A stretch of DNA of 64,000 nucleotides from contig CAMDKD010000002.1 in assembly GCA_945901125.1 (NCBI GenBank), forward strand, positions 81,458-145,457, given 5' to 3'. Origin of the DNA: Bordetella parapertussis. GTDB lineage: Bacteria > Pseudomonadota > Gammaproteobacteria > Burkholderiales > Burkholderiaceae_C. This document shows, piece after piece, positions 7,625-14,017 of the stretch. The position numbers were made by a program, and so were the translations under genes. Every line of letters starts with the position of its first letter. Position 1 is the first letter of the stretch. The notes beneath the pieces were generated by a model that saw only the letters and a program-made list of their open reading frames with translations, was not told the DNA's origin and did no database searches.

Positions 7625-7760
7625 GCGTATCCGTCCAGCCATCCCATCTTGAATGATGCGTTTTAAATGAGCAAGATGGTGTGCACTTAACTATCGTGGA
7701 CACTTATCTCTTATTCAATGCATTTGACTACGTCAAGATGGGATGGCTGGACGGATACGC
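7625..7760. repeat. Perfect 28-bp inverted repeat flanking 80 bp
   Basis: The 28 bases at 7625-7652 (starting GCGTATCCGTCC) recur as an exact reverse complement at 7733-7760 (ending GGACGGATACGC). The 80 bp between them are A/T-rich with no gene. The pairing stops at both ends of each arm. It begins 10 bp after the attC. It could be a MITE-like remnant, a duplicated-and-inverted fragment, or a strong hairpin or terminator in RNA. I do not recognise it as a known IS end. Confidence 0.85.
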
Positions 7761-7868
7761 CGCAAGTGCAAAATTCACCGATGCAGCTGCTAGGAAATCC
7801 CGCGCTATTTGCTTGGCAGTATTTCAAGGCGGCACAGGCCTCGCCATTTGACAGTCAAGATACTCACC

Positions 7869-8190
7869 ATGCCAAATCAACCATCCCCTATTTCAGTTGT
7901 CGCACTAGACGCTCTCAAGCGAATCAAACCTTCCAACTATCCGTCACCCTTTGCATCCCAAATGGAAGGTCGCGAGAAACGCCCGCTTGTCGCCCGGTAT
8001 GTGTGCTGGCTTCAAGGCGGGTAGTGGCAACGGTCATCGGCTGGTCAACGAAACATTGGAAGTTGTCGTCTATTTGGAAGTGGGTGATCGGAGTCCTGAA
8101 GACAAGGCTTATTACCCTGACGATGACATCAAGGCCGTCATGATGGATGGTAAGTGATCCTTTCAGCACAAGGACGGCAGGTCGTATTGA
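7869..8190 (+). pseudogene. Cupin-domain protein pseudogene (internal deletion, frameshift, stop)
   Basis: The frame from ATG 7869 encodes a cupin-family N-terminus (ISVVALDALKRIKPSNYPSPFASQMEGREKRPL). Near 7990 the homologous reading jumps to another frame, giving SPGMCAGFKAGSGNGH, then VVYLEVGDRSPEDKAYYPDDDIKAVMMDGK. A TGA at 8155-8157 interrupts it before SFQHKDGRSY and a final stop at 8188. In intact relatives the two parts are separated by the metal-binding beta-barrel with its HxH motif, which is missing here. So there are three lesions: a central deletion of probably some 70 codons, a frameshift and a nonsense codon (TGG to TGA likely). Confidence 0.78.
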
Positions 8191-8207
8191 TAATCGATAA
8201 TCGTGCC

Positions 8208-8241
8208 TTGATATAGGTACCGAAAAATAGTACCATTTCGG
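8208..8241 (+). promoter_or_regulatory. Promoter and possible operator of the hicAB pair
   Basis: TTGATA (8208-8213) and TACCAT (8231-8236) are separated by 17 bp, which would start transcription at about 8243, the A of the hicA start codon. An inverted repeat CCGAAA/TTTCGG (8220-8225, 8236-8241) straddles the -10 and could be bound by the DNA-binding antitoxin. There is no Shine-Dalgarno sequence before hicA, consistent with a leaderless message. Confidence 0.45.
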
Positions 8242-8242
8242 C

Positions 8243-8497
8243 ATGAAGCGAAAACACCAACGCACCCTCGCTCTGATTTTTGCAAGGCCAACAAGCGCTA
8301 ATGTTCAGTGGCGCGACATTGAAGCCATGTTTCACGAATTGGGTGCAGAGGTCAGCGAGCGAGAAGGCAGTCGCGTGGCGGTGGTGATGTATGGCGAAGT
8401 CAGGGTTTTTCACAGACCCCATCCATCCCCCAGCACCGACAAAGGTGCTGTTGCAAGCATTCGCAAATGGCTAGAACAACACGGAGTAGAACCATGA
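8243..8497 (+). CDS. hicA: HicA-family toxin
   Basis: 84 residues of the HicA mRNA-interferase type: a small alpha-beta fold with WRDIEAMFHELGAEV, then a beta strand and the catalytic-His region VFHRPHPSP, and a C-terminal helix VASIRKWLEQHGVEP. It overlaps hicB by 4 bp (ATGA). It is a diverged relative of the pair at 63159-63781. No Shine-Dalgarno sequence precedes the ATG. The family is well supported; toxic activity is inferred. Confidence 0.85.
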   Translation: MKRKHQRTLALIFARPTSANVQWRDIEAMFHELGAEVSEREGSRVAVVMYGEVRVFHRPHPSPSTDKGAVASIRKWLEQHGVEP

Positions 8498-8826
8498 ACA
8501 CAATGACTGTTGACGGCTTTAACGCCAAGATTGAATACGACGAAGAGCTTGATCTCTTTCGCGGGGAAATCCTAGGTCTCAATGGTAGCGCAGACTTTTA
8601 CGGAAAGAACCCCAAGGAGTTACGCACAGAGTTCAAAAAATCTTTGCAAGTTTTTCTAGACGTGTGCAAAGAAAAAGGCATCGACCCCAAAAGGAATTTT
8701 TCAGGTAAATTCAATCTCCGCATTTCACCAGAGCTTCATGAGCAACTGGCATTGGCGGCTCAAGCGGAAGGTAAAAGCATCAACATGGTGGCGCAAGAAG
8801 CTTTGCAATTGCGTGTTGAGCATTGA
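8494..8826 (+). CDS. hicB: HicB-family antitoxin
   Basis: 110 residues from the ATG that overlaps the hicA stop. The N-terminal half (MTVDGFNAKIEYDEELDLFRGEILGLNGSADFYG, then FKKSLQVFLDVC) is the HicB partial RNase H-like fold. The C-terminal KFNLRISPELHEQLALAAQAEGKSINMVAQEAL is a ribbon-helix-helix DNA-binding segment. It neutralises HicA and probably represses the operon. Confidence 0.88.
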   Translation: MNTMTVDGFNAKIEYDEELDLFRGEILGLNGSADFYGKNPKELRTEFKKSLQVFLDVCKEKGIDPKRNFSGKFNLRISPELHEQLALAAQAEGKSINMVAQEALQLRVEH

Positions 8827-8863
8827 TACGCGGATCGCCATATTTTCAGTATGAGGAAAGCCA

Positions 8864-9136
8864 ATGAACGTGAACAAACCCGCATCGCGCCGCTCCTTGA
8901 CATCTAACTTGGAGCAAATAGACGCTCATCACATTGCTCCCCACGAATACGAAGAACTGCCCGAACTCACTGAAGACTTGTTGGCCCGCGCCAAGCTGAA
9001 AAAAGGGGGGCGTCCCCTGTCACCCAGTCCGCGCAAATCCATCTCCTTGCGCCTGCCCCCAGAAGTCATAGAGCGTTGGCGCGCCACAGGCCCCGGTTGG
9101 CAGACCCGCATGGCAGAGCGTTTGAACAAGGTTTAA
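8864..9136 (+). CDS. BrnA-type antitoxin, orphan
   Basis: 90 residues with the BrnA pattern: PELTEDLLARAKLKKGGRP in the middle, then a ribbon-helix-helix segment SISLRLPPEVIERWRATGPGWQTRMAERLNKV. A good ribosome-binding site (GAGGAAA) precedes the ATG. BrnA normally follows its toxin BrnT, but the gene upstream is hicB and there is no BrnT reading frame on either side. It is therefore an orphan antitoxin, possibly a regulator or an anti-addiction relic. Confidence 0.75.
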   Translation: MNVNKPASRRSLTSNLEQIDAHHIAPHEYEELPELTEDLLARAKLKKGGRPLSPSPRKSISLRLPPEVIERWRATGPGWQTRMAERLNKV

Positions 9137-9210
9137 GTTGACGTCAGGATTCTTTTATGCAGGCTTGCTTGCTGGCATGACCGTTTCAGCGGTGCAAACA
9201 GAGAATAAAA

Positions 9211-9525
9211 ATGGAATCCGCATCATCTCGTTTAGAAAAGCAACCAGGCGCGAGTCGCAAATCTACTACCGTGAAATCCAAAACTGATTGGTCGCGTCTG
9301 AAGTCCGACGCTGGTGATGTGAAGCTGACGAAAGAACACCCGCAGGCGGACGTAAAGCACATAGTGCGTGGCATGGTTCGCAAGGGGTTGAAGCCATTGC
9401 CTGCCAAGACATCTATTTCGCTGGGAGTGGACCAAGATGTGCTCGAATGGTTCAAGGCGCAAGGTGTTGGCTATCAGACGCGAATCAACACAGTCCTCAG
9501 AGCGTTTCGTGACGCGTCTGTTTAA
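9211..9525 (+). CDS. Second BrnA-type antitoxin, orphan
   Basis: 104 residues ending in SISLGVDQDVLEWFKAQGVGYQTRINTVLRAFRDAS, the ribbon-helix-helix signature of BrnA/CopG antitoxins. The N-terminus is Lys/Ser-rich and less conserved. As with the gene 75 bp upstream, no BrnT toxin is adjacent. The two are clearly different in sequence, so they are separate acquisitions rather than a recent duplication. Confidence 0.72.
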   Translation: MESASSRLEKQPGASRKSTTVKSKTDWSRLKSDAGDVKLTKEHPQADVKHIVRGMVRKGLKPLPAKTSISLGVDQDVLEWFKAQGVGYQTRINTVLRAFRDASV

Positions 9526-9550
9526 CACGCTGCTTACCTAACATTACGCC

Positions 9551-9775
9551 GTGAACTATTTCGCCCTCGAACAAACTTTGCTTGCCTTGCCCAAGACGGA
9601 GCGTGAGCACTTGTTGCAATTGTTGCTCGAGAGCTTGGACACTCCATCGGAAAATGAAGTTCAAGAGGCTTGGTTTGTAGAGGCAAGCCGCCGGGCTACT
9701 GAGATTGACTCAGGCAAAGTCACCTTGGTAAGTGGCGAGCAGCTTGAGAAAGAAGTACAGGCGCTTTTGAAGTGA
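9551..9775 (+). CDS. Addiction-module antidote protein (small helical family)
   Basis: 74 residues read from a GTG start. The N-terminal LEQTLLALPKTEREHLLQLLLESLD and the later EVQEAWFVEASRRATEIDSGKVTLVSGEQL are typical of the small addiction-module antidotes (TIGR02574 type) that pair with a RelE/ParE toxin. The toxin gene should start at the overlapping GTG at 9772, but only a ten-codon stub is left. Confidence 0.75.
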   Translation: MNYFALEQTLLALPKTEREHLLQLLLESLDTPSENEVQEAWFVEASRRATEIDSGKVTLVSGEQLEKEVQALLK

Positions 9776-9804
9776 GTTATTGGCTCCATCCCGAGGCTGC
9801 TTAA
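9772..9804 (+). pseudogene. Stub of a RelE/ParE toxin gene
   Basis: The GTG overlapping the antidote stop opens VSYWLHPEAA, the usual beginning of a ParE/RelE toxin, and then hits TAA at 9802. The following sequence is A-rich and stop-laden and does not resume toxin homology in any frame I read. The toxin is inactive. Confidence 0.6.
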
Positions 9805-9921
9805 AAAAAGAAAAAGCAGGTGGCTCATTAAGAAGAGATTCAACTGGACTGGTTAACAGTTCTTGACGATTTGAAGGAGCCACAGAAGTAGAGATCGTCG
9901 ACTATCACTAAAGGAAATGCC

Positions 9922-9987
9922 ATGCGCACAGTTCAACCTGTTTCCCCCGGCGAGATGCTTGAAGAAGAATTCCTCAAACCGCTCGGC
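9922..9987 (+). pseudogene. HigA antitoxin N-terminal remnant
   Basis: The ATG at 9922, preceded by AAAGGAAA, encodes RTVQPVSPGEMLEEEFLKPLG, the conserved beginning of HigA/XRE-type antitoxins. Homology stops at about 9987, where the helix-turn-helix should begin. The sequence that follows belongs to the 3' end of a hicB gene on the opposite strand, so two fragments have been joined here. Confidence 0.6.
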
Positions 9988-10013
9988 TACCGCTTCCCCC
10001 TAGCGTCAATTTG

Positions 10014-10319
10014 CTACACCAAATTAGAAGGCAGACTCACATTCAAGCGTATAGGCCGGGTGTCGATGCGGCTCAGGTCCAACTCCACCAACATCCAAAC
10101 GCCACCCGCGTACTCGGGTTGGTTCACTAAATTTTCCAGCGGTGTTGGCGGCGGCACTGCGTCTGGCTCGCCATTGAAATGCGCTTCCACCGCCTCTTGC
10201 ACAGCGGCGGGCAAATCGCTCCACGTATCGGCCGCAGAAAAGCAACCCGGAAAGTCTGGAAACGTCACGCCATGCGCATGGTCAGCATCACCGGGGTGAA
10301 CATAAACGGGATACAACAT
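10014..10319 (-). pseudogene. HicB antitoxin, truncated at its DNA-binding end
   Basis: The frame from 10319 gives MLYPVYVHPGDADHAHGVTFPDFPGCFSAADTW, then AVQEAVEAHF and GGVWMLVELDLSRIDTRPIRLNVSLPSNLV, a clear HicB of the second common subtype. A TAG then interrupts what would have been LVxQIDAR, and homology is lost by about 9990 against the HigA fragment. The ribbon-helix-helix needed for operator binding is therefore missing. A remnant of its hicA lies upstream. Confidence 0.68.
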
Positions 10320-10345
10320 GGGCAACTCCTTGTGTGTATGGGGCT

Positions 10346-10483
10346 TCACAGACCTGCTTGCTTCAAGATGCTGCGAACTGTTGGTAGCGGCAAGTCTTTT
10401 CTCGGATGAGGTACTGTCACCTTGCCTAGCTTAAAAGGGTGTTTGAACTGGTGGTGCGAGTCCACCACTTGCACCAAGTACAT
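10346..10483 (-). pseudogene. HicA toxin C-terminal remnant
   Basis: The frame read from 10483 gives YLVQVVDSHHQFKHPFKLGKVTVPHPRKDLPLPTVRSILKQAGL, the C-terminal two thirds of a classical HicA including the SHHQF catalytic-His region. The N-terminal helix (usually KELIKLLEADGW) is absent. It sits 26 bp upstream of the truncated hicB on the same strand, so this was a hicAB operon. Confidence 0.65.
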
Positions 10484-10562
10484 TAACCTCAAAAACAGTC
10501 TTCGGACAAAGAATTAAAACTTGTTCTAACCGCGAAATAAAAGAGTTCCTCAAAGCGAAATC

Positions 10563-10892
10563 TTAAGTTTCTCCAGCATCATTCATCCAGGCAGGAATAT
10601 CACGCTGACCGTGCAACACACGCCACACATCAATATGGTCAGACCGTTCGACATAAAACACCAAGTGTGGGTAGCGAGTTAAGGGCCAAAATCTAAGTCC
10701 GGGCAAATTAAGCTCGTGGGCATAACGTGTCGAGCCGGTTGCAGGCTGGCGGCTGATGTGGGTATAAGCCCGTTCTAGTTCATCAATAAAGCCTAATGCG
10801 GCATCTGTAGCGCCCTCATCCACGTAGTATGCGATTGCCTCATCGACATCTTGATTGGCAAACTGACGCGGGACAATGGGTTTGGAATTCAC
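10563..10892 (-). CDS. parE: ParE-family toxin
   Basis: 109 residues of the ParE/RelE superfamily: FANQDVDEAIAYYVDEGATDAALGFIDELERAYTHI helices, then PATGSTRYAHEL, LRFWPLTRYPHLVFYVERSDHIDVWRVLHGQRDIPAWM. The family includes DNA gyrase poisons. It overlaps parD by 4 bp and appears intact, the only complete TA pair on the reverse strand of this region. Confidence 0.88.
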   Translation of the reverse strand: MNSKPIVPRQFANQDVDEAIAYYVDEGATDAALGFIDELERAYTHISRQPATGSTRYAHELNLPGLRFWPLTRYPHLVFYVERSDHIDVWRVLHGQRDIPAWMNDAGET

Positions 10893-11140
10893 GCCTTGTT
10901 GCGGGCCTTGCTTGCATTGACCACAGTGCCGCGCAACCTGTCAAAGTAGGCAGGCGTCACCGTTTGTGTAGCTTCCGAGCTTGAACCCTCCAACAGCAGG
11001 CTACGCATTAGCCGCCTTTCTTGGTCCTTGCGAATCAACTCATGTACGTACTCACTGCTGGTGCCGAAGCCGCGCTGGCTGACCTGCTCGTCTACAAAGG
11101 CCTTGAGTGTGTCTGGTAAGGAAATATTCATTGTGCTCAT
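10889..11140 (-). CDS. parD: ParD-family antitoxin
   Basis: 83 residues. The N-terminal MNISLPDTLKAFVDEQVSQRGFGTSSEYVHELIRKDQERR is the ribbon-helix-helix DNA-binding domain of ParD; the C-terminal tail wraps the toxin. A second in-frame ATG (11131) gives MNISLP and may be the real start. It is divergent from hisI, with about 146 bp between starts. Confidence 0.88.
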   Translation of the reverse strand: MSTMNISLPDTLKAFVDEQVSQRGFGTSSEYVHELIRKDQERRLMRSLLLEGSSSEATQTVTPAYFDRLRGTVVNASKARNKA

Positions 11141-11286
11141 GCGTCCAGTTTAGATTCCTTGGCAAAATTTGGCAATAACTTGGATTTCCAAAGCATTGCG
11201 TGCTTGCGCGTAGCTATAAAAGCCTTTCGATACGCTTTTGTCCAATTGCTTATCCACAACAGGCGATGCCCTTAACATCTCCCCCT

Positions 11287-11697
11287 ATGAATTGGCTTGA
11301 TCACATCAAATGGGACGCGCAAGGCCTGGTGCCCGTCATCGCGCAAGAGCAGGTCAGCAAAGACGTGCTGATGTTTGCTTGGATGAACCGCGAAGCACTG
11401 CAACTCACCGCTGAGCAAGGGCGCGCCGTGTATTTCAGCCGCTCGCGTAACAAACTCTGGTTCAAGGGCGAGGAATCCGGCCATGTGCAACTGGTGCACG
11501 ACATACGCCTCGATTGCGACAACGACGTGGTTTTGCTCAGCGTCACGCAAACCGGCCACGACCCTGGCATCGCCTGCCACACCGGGCGTCACAGTTGTTT
11601 TTACCAGCGCTGGCAGACCGGCCCGGACGGCGGCCAGTGGCTGAGCACCGAACCTGTGTTGCAGGATCCCGCTCTTATTTACAAGAAAAACCCATGA
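11287..11697 (+). CDS. hisI: Phosphoribosyl-AMP cyclohydrolase
   Basis: 136 residues starting MNWLDHIKWDAQGLVPVIAQ, the normal N-terminus in betaproteobacteria; upstream in-frame starts at 11266 and 11200 add unconserved sequence. The zinc/magnesium site residues are in LDCDNDVVLLSVTQTGHDPGIACHTGRHSCFY. It is monofunctional and overlaps hisE by 4 bp. It must be expressed from its own promoter or by read-through across the accessory region. Confidence 0.95.
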   Translation: MNWLDHIKWDAQGLVPVIAQEQVSKDVLMFAWMNREALQLTAEQGRAVYFSRSRNKLWFKGEESGHVQLVHDIRLDCDNDVVLLSVTQTGHDPGIACHTGRHSCFYQRWQTGPDGGQWLSTEPVLQDPALIYKKNP

Positions 11698-12062
11698 ACA
11701 CAAACGATATTCTGATGCGCCTGGCCGCTGTCATTGAAAGCCGTAAAGCGGTCAATGGCGGCAACCCCGACACCAGTTACGTGGCGCGCTTGCTGCACAA
11801 GGGGCCGGACGCGTTTTTGAAGAAAATCGGTGAAGAGGCCACCGAAACCGTGATGGCCGCCAAGGACTTGAGCCACGGCAGCGAGCCGCAGCATTTAGTG
11901 AATGAAATGGCCGATTTGTGGTTTCACTGCATGGTGGCGCTGGCGCATTACGACCTGAGTCCGGCAGACGTGATCAACGAATTGGCGCGCCGAGAAGGCT
12001 TAGGCGGCTTGGAAGAAAAAGCCTTGCGCAAAGCCTTGCAGCGTGAAGCAGGAGAAGATTGA
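11694..12062 (+). CDS. hisE: Phosphoribosyl-ATP pyrophosphatase
   Basis: 122 residues with the MazG-like all-alpha fold: LAAVIESRKAVNGGNPDTSYVARLLHKGPDAFLKKIGEEATETVMAAKD and then HLVNEMADLWFHCMVAL, which carry the metal-binding Glu/Asp residues. It hydrolyses PR-ATP to PR-AMP, the step before HisI. The start overlaps hisI (ATGA), and hinT begins on the base after its stop. Confidence 0.95.
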   Translation: MNTNDILMRLAAVIESRKAVNGGNPDTSYVARLLHKGPDAFLKKIGEEATETVMAAKDLSHGSEPQHLVNEMADLWFHCMVALAHYDLSPADVINELARREGLGGLEEKALRKALQREAGED

Positions 12063-12428
12063 ATGAGTGTGACGCAAGATCCGAACTGCATTTTTTGCAA
12101 AATCATCCAAGGCCAAATTCCTTCCCGCAAGGTCTATGAAGACGACGACATGTTCGCGTTTCACGACATCAACCCTTGGGCGCCGGTGCATTTTCTGGTC
12201 ATACCCAAACTGCATATCCCTTCTATGGCGCAGGTTAGCGAAGCGCACGCAGCCTTGCTCGGGCGCATACTCATCAAGGTGCCGCAACTGGCTTTGCAAG
12301 AGGGCGTCAACCCTTACCCCGAGGGTGGTTTTCGTCTGGTAACCAACACCGGTGCCGAGGGCGGGCAGGAGGTTCACCACCTGCATTGGCATGTCATGGG
12401 CGGTCCGCGCCCATGGTTGCGCGGCTGA
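12063..12428 (+). CDS. hinT: HIT-family nucleotide-binding protein (HinT-like)
   Basis: 121 residues. CIFCKIIQGQIPSRKVYEDD at the start and the histidine triad HLHWHVMGG at the end are diagnostic; the family hydrolyses purine nucleoside phosphoramidates. It follows hisE without a gap, the usual Burkholderiales arrangement hisI-hisE-HIT-tatABC. Confidence 0.92.
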   Translation: MSVTQDPNCIFCKIIQGQIPSRKVYEDDDMFAFHDINPWAPVHFLVIPKLHIPSMAQVSEAHAALLGRILIKVPQLALQEGVNPYPEGGFRLVTNTGAEGGQEVHHLHWHVMGGPRPWLRG

Positions 12429-12463
12429 GACTAGAATTCCTACAGTTCATTGAGGAGCATCCC

Positions 12464-12718
12464 ATGGGGTCATTTTCTGTTTGGCATTGGTTAATTGTTT
12501 TATTGATCGTGGTTTTGGTCTTCGGTACCAAAAAATTGAAGAGCTTGGGCGGTGACCTGGGCGGGGCTGTCAAAGGCTTTAAAGACGGCATGAAGGACGG
12601 CGCTGCCGCCCCGACCGAAGAAAAACCTGCCGCACCTGCGCAGCAAGTCACCGGCGCAGCGCCTGCACACGCAGCTGACAAGGCACCCATTGATGTGGAA
12701 GCCAAAAGCAAGTCATGA
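12464..12718 (+). CDS. tatA: Sec-independent translocase TatA
   Basis: 84 residues from the ATG at 12464, preceded by GAGGAG. One N-terminal membrane helix (FSVWHWLIVLLIVVLVFG) is followed by the hinge FGTKKLKSLGGDLGGAVKGFKDGM amphipathic helix and an Ala/Pro-rich tail. TatA forms the pore for folded proteins with RR signal peptides; MsrP (46816) in this window is such a substrate. Confidence 0.94.
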   Translation: MGSFSVWHWLIVLLIVVLVFGTKKLKSLGGDLGGAVKGFKDGMKDGAAAPTEEKPAAPAQQVTGAAPAHAADKAPIDVEAKSKS

Positions 12719-12721
12719 TCC

Positions 12722-13213
12722 ATGTTTGATTTAGACGTCTCCAAACTGGCGGTGATAGGCGCAGTAGCGCTGGTCGTCATCGGTCCGGAGAAAATGCCGC
12801 GTGTGGCCCGCACCATCGGGACTATGCTCGGCAAGGCGCAGCGTTACGTATCTGATGTCAAGGCCGAGGTCAACCGTGCCATGGAAATGGAAGACCTGAA
12901 GAAAATGAAGGAAACCATGGACTCGGCCATGACGGATGTGCAGTCCAGCGTGTTGAATGCCACCACGCAGCTGAACCAAGGTATAGCAGAGCTTGGTCAG
13001 GAAGCGCCGGCGTCTGACAATAACAACGCATTCCTTCCCTATTGGCAGCCGCAGCAACCCGAGTACAAACACCCCGGCAAAAACTGGCGCCTCAAGCGTT
13101 CGGCCATGCCGCAGTGGTACAAAGCGCGCCAGGGAGTGCGCACCAAGGCCTTGTCGGGTGCCGCGCGAGTCGCCCGTTTCCGTCCTTCTGCAACAGGTTC
13201 AAACAGGGTTTGA
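12722..13213 (+). CDS. tatB: Sec-independent translocase TatB
   Basis: 163 residues. MFDLDVSKLAVIGAVALVVIGPEKMPRVARTIG is the TatB membrane helix with its conserved GPEKMP hinge, followed by a long charged helix. TatB with TatC recognises RR signal peptides. The extended C-terminal tail is Lys/Arg-rich and poorly conserved. It is 3 bp downstream of tatA and 6 bp before tatC. Confidence 0.94.
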   Translation: MFDLDVSKLAVIGAVALVVIGPEKMPRVARTIGTMLGKAQRYVSDVKAEVNRAMEMEDLKKMKETMDSAMTDVQSSVLNATTQLNQGIAELGQEAPASDNNNAFLPYWQPQQPEYKHPGKNWRLKRSAMPQWYKARQGVRTKALSGAARVARFRPSATGSNRV

Positions 13214-13219
13214 TGACAC

Positions 13220-14017
13220 ATGTCTGATTCAGGCTCGCAGGATACGGATACGCTGAAAGCTTCCGAACAACCGTTTGTTCAACACCTCAAGGAATTGCGT
13301 GACCGTCTGGTCAAGTCGTTCATTGGGGTTGCGGTGATGTGCGCCATCCTCAGCATATTTCCAGGCCCAGCCCAGTTGTACGACCTGTTAGCCGCTCCTT
13401 TGGTAGCGCAACTGCCGCAAGGCACTAACTTGATCGCTACCTCGGTGATTTCGCCGTTTCTGGTGCCGCTCAAAATCATGCTGATGGCCGGTTTTCTGCT
13501 GGCGCTGCCGGTGGTGCTGTATCAGGCTTGGGCTTTTGTGGCTCCCGGTTTGTATGCCCATGAAAAGCGTCTGGTGATGCCGCTGGTCATGTCCAGCACC
13601 ATTTTGTTTTTTATCGGCGTGGCGTTTTGTTACTTCTTTGTGTTCGGGCAGGTGTTCAAGTTCATCCAAAGCTTTGCGCCGAAAAGCATCACAGCTGCGC
13701 CTGACATCGAAGCCTATTTGAGTTTTGTGATGACCATGTTCATCGCCTTCGGCTTGGCCTTTGAGGTGCCGATTGTGGTGATTGTGCTGGCGCGCATGGG
13801 TTTGGTCACCATTGAAAAACTCAAGGCCTTCCGCTCTTATTTCATTGTGCTGGCATTCATCATTGCCGCCATCGTGACGCCGCCGGATGTGGTGTCGCAG
13901 TTGGCACTGGCTATTCCCATGGTGATTCTTTACGAGGTCGGCATTTGGGCGGCTCAAATATTCATGAAGCACACCAAGGCGCCTGAGGACCAAGAAACAC
14001 CTGCCGGCGGCGCTTGA
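13220..14017 (+). CDS. tatC: Sec-independent translocase TatC
   Basis: 265 residues with six membrane helices. The N-terminal FVQHLKELRDRLVKSFIGV is the conserved signal-peptide-binding motif, and FGLAFEVPIVVIVLARMG marks helix 4. It is the last gene of the tatABC operon and overlaps the protease gene by 4 bp. Confidence 0.95.
   Translation: MSDSGSQDTDTLKASEQPFVQHLKELRDRLVKSFIGVAVMCAILSIFPGPAQLYDLLAAPLVAQLPQGTNLIATSVISPFLVPLKIMLMAGFLLALPVVLYQAWAFVAPGLYAHEKRLVMPLVMSSTILFFIGVAFCYFFVFGQVFKFIQSFAPKSITAAPDIEAYLSFVMTMFIAFGLAFEVPIVVIVLARMGLVTIEKLKAFRSYFIVLAFIIAAIVTPPDVVSQLALAIPMVILYEVGIWAAQIFMKHTKAPEDQETPAGGA

Noticed and set aside
7718..8143. 141-residue forward frame with an ATG start
   Set aside because: It runs across the cupin pseudogene in a third frame and shows no family pattern; the cupin homology lies in the other two frames.
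9536..9542. ACCTAAC resembling an integron R'' core before the antidote gene
   Set aside because: No pairing L''/L' arms or a matching GTTRRRY within 150 bp, so it is probably a chance match.
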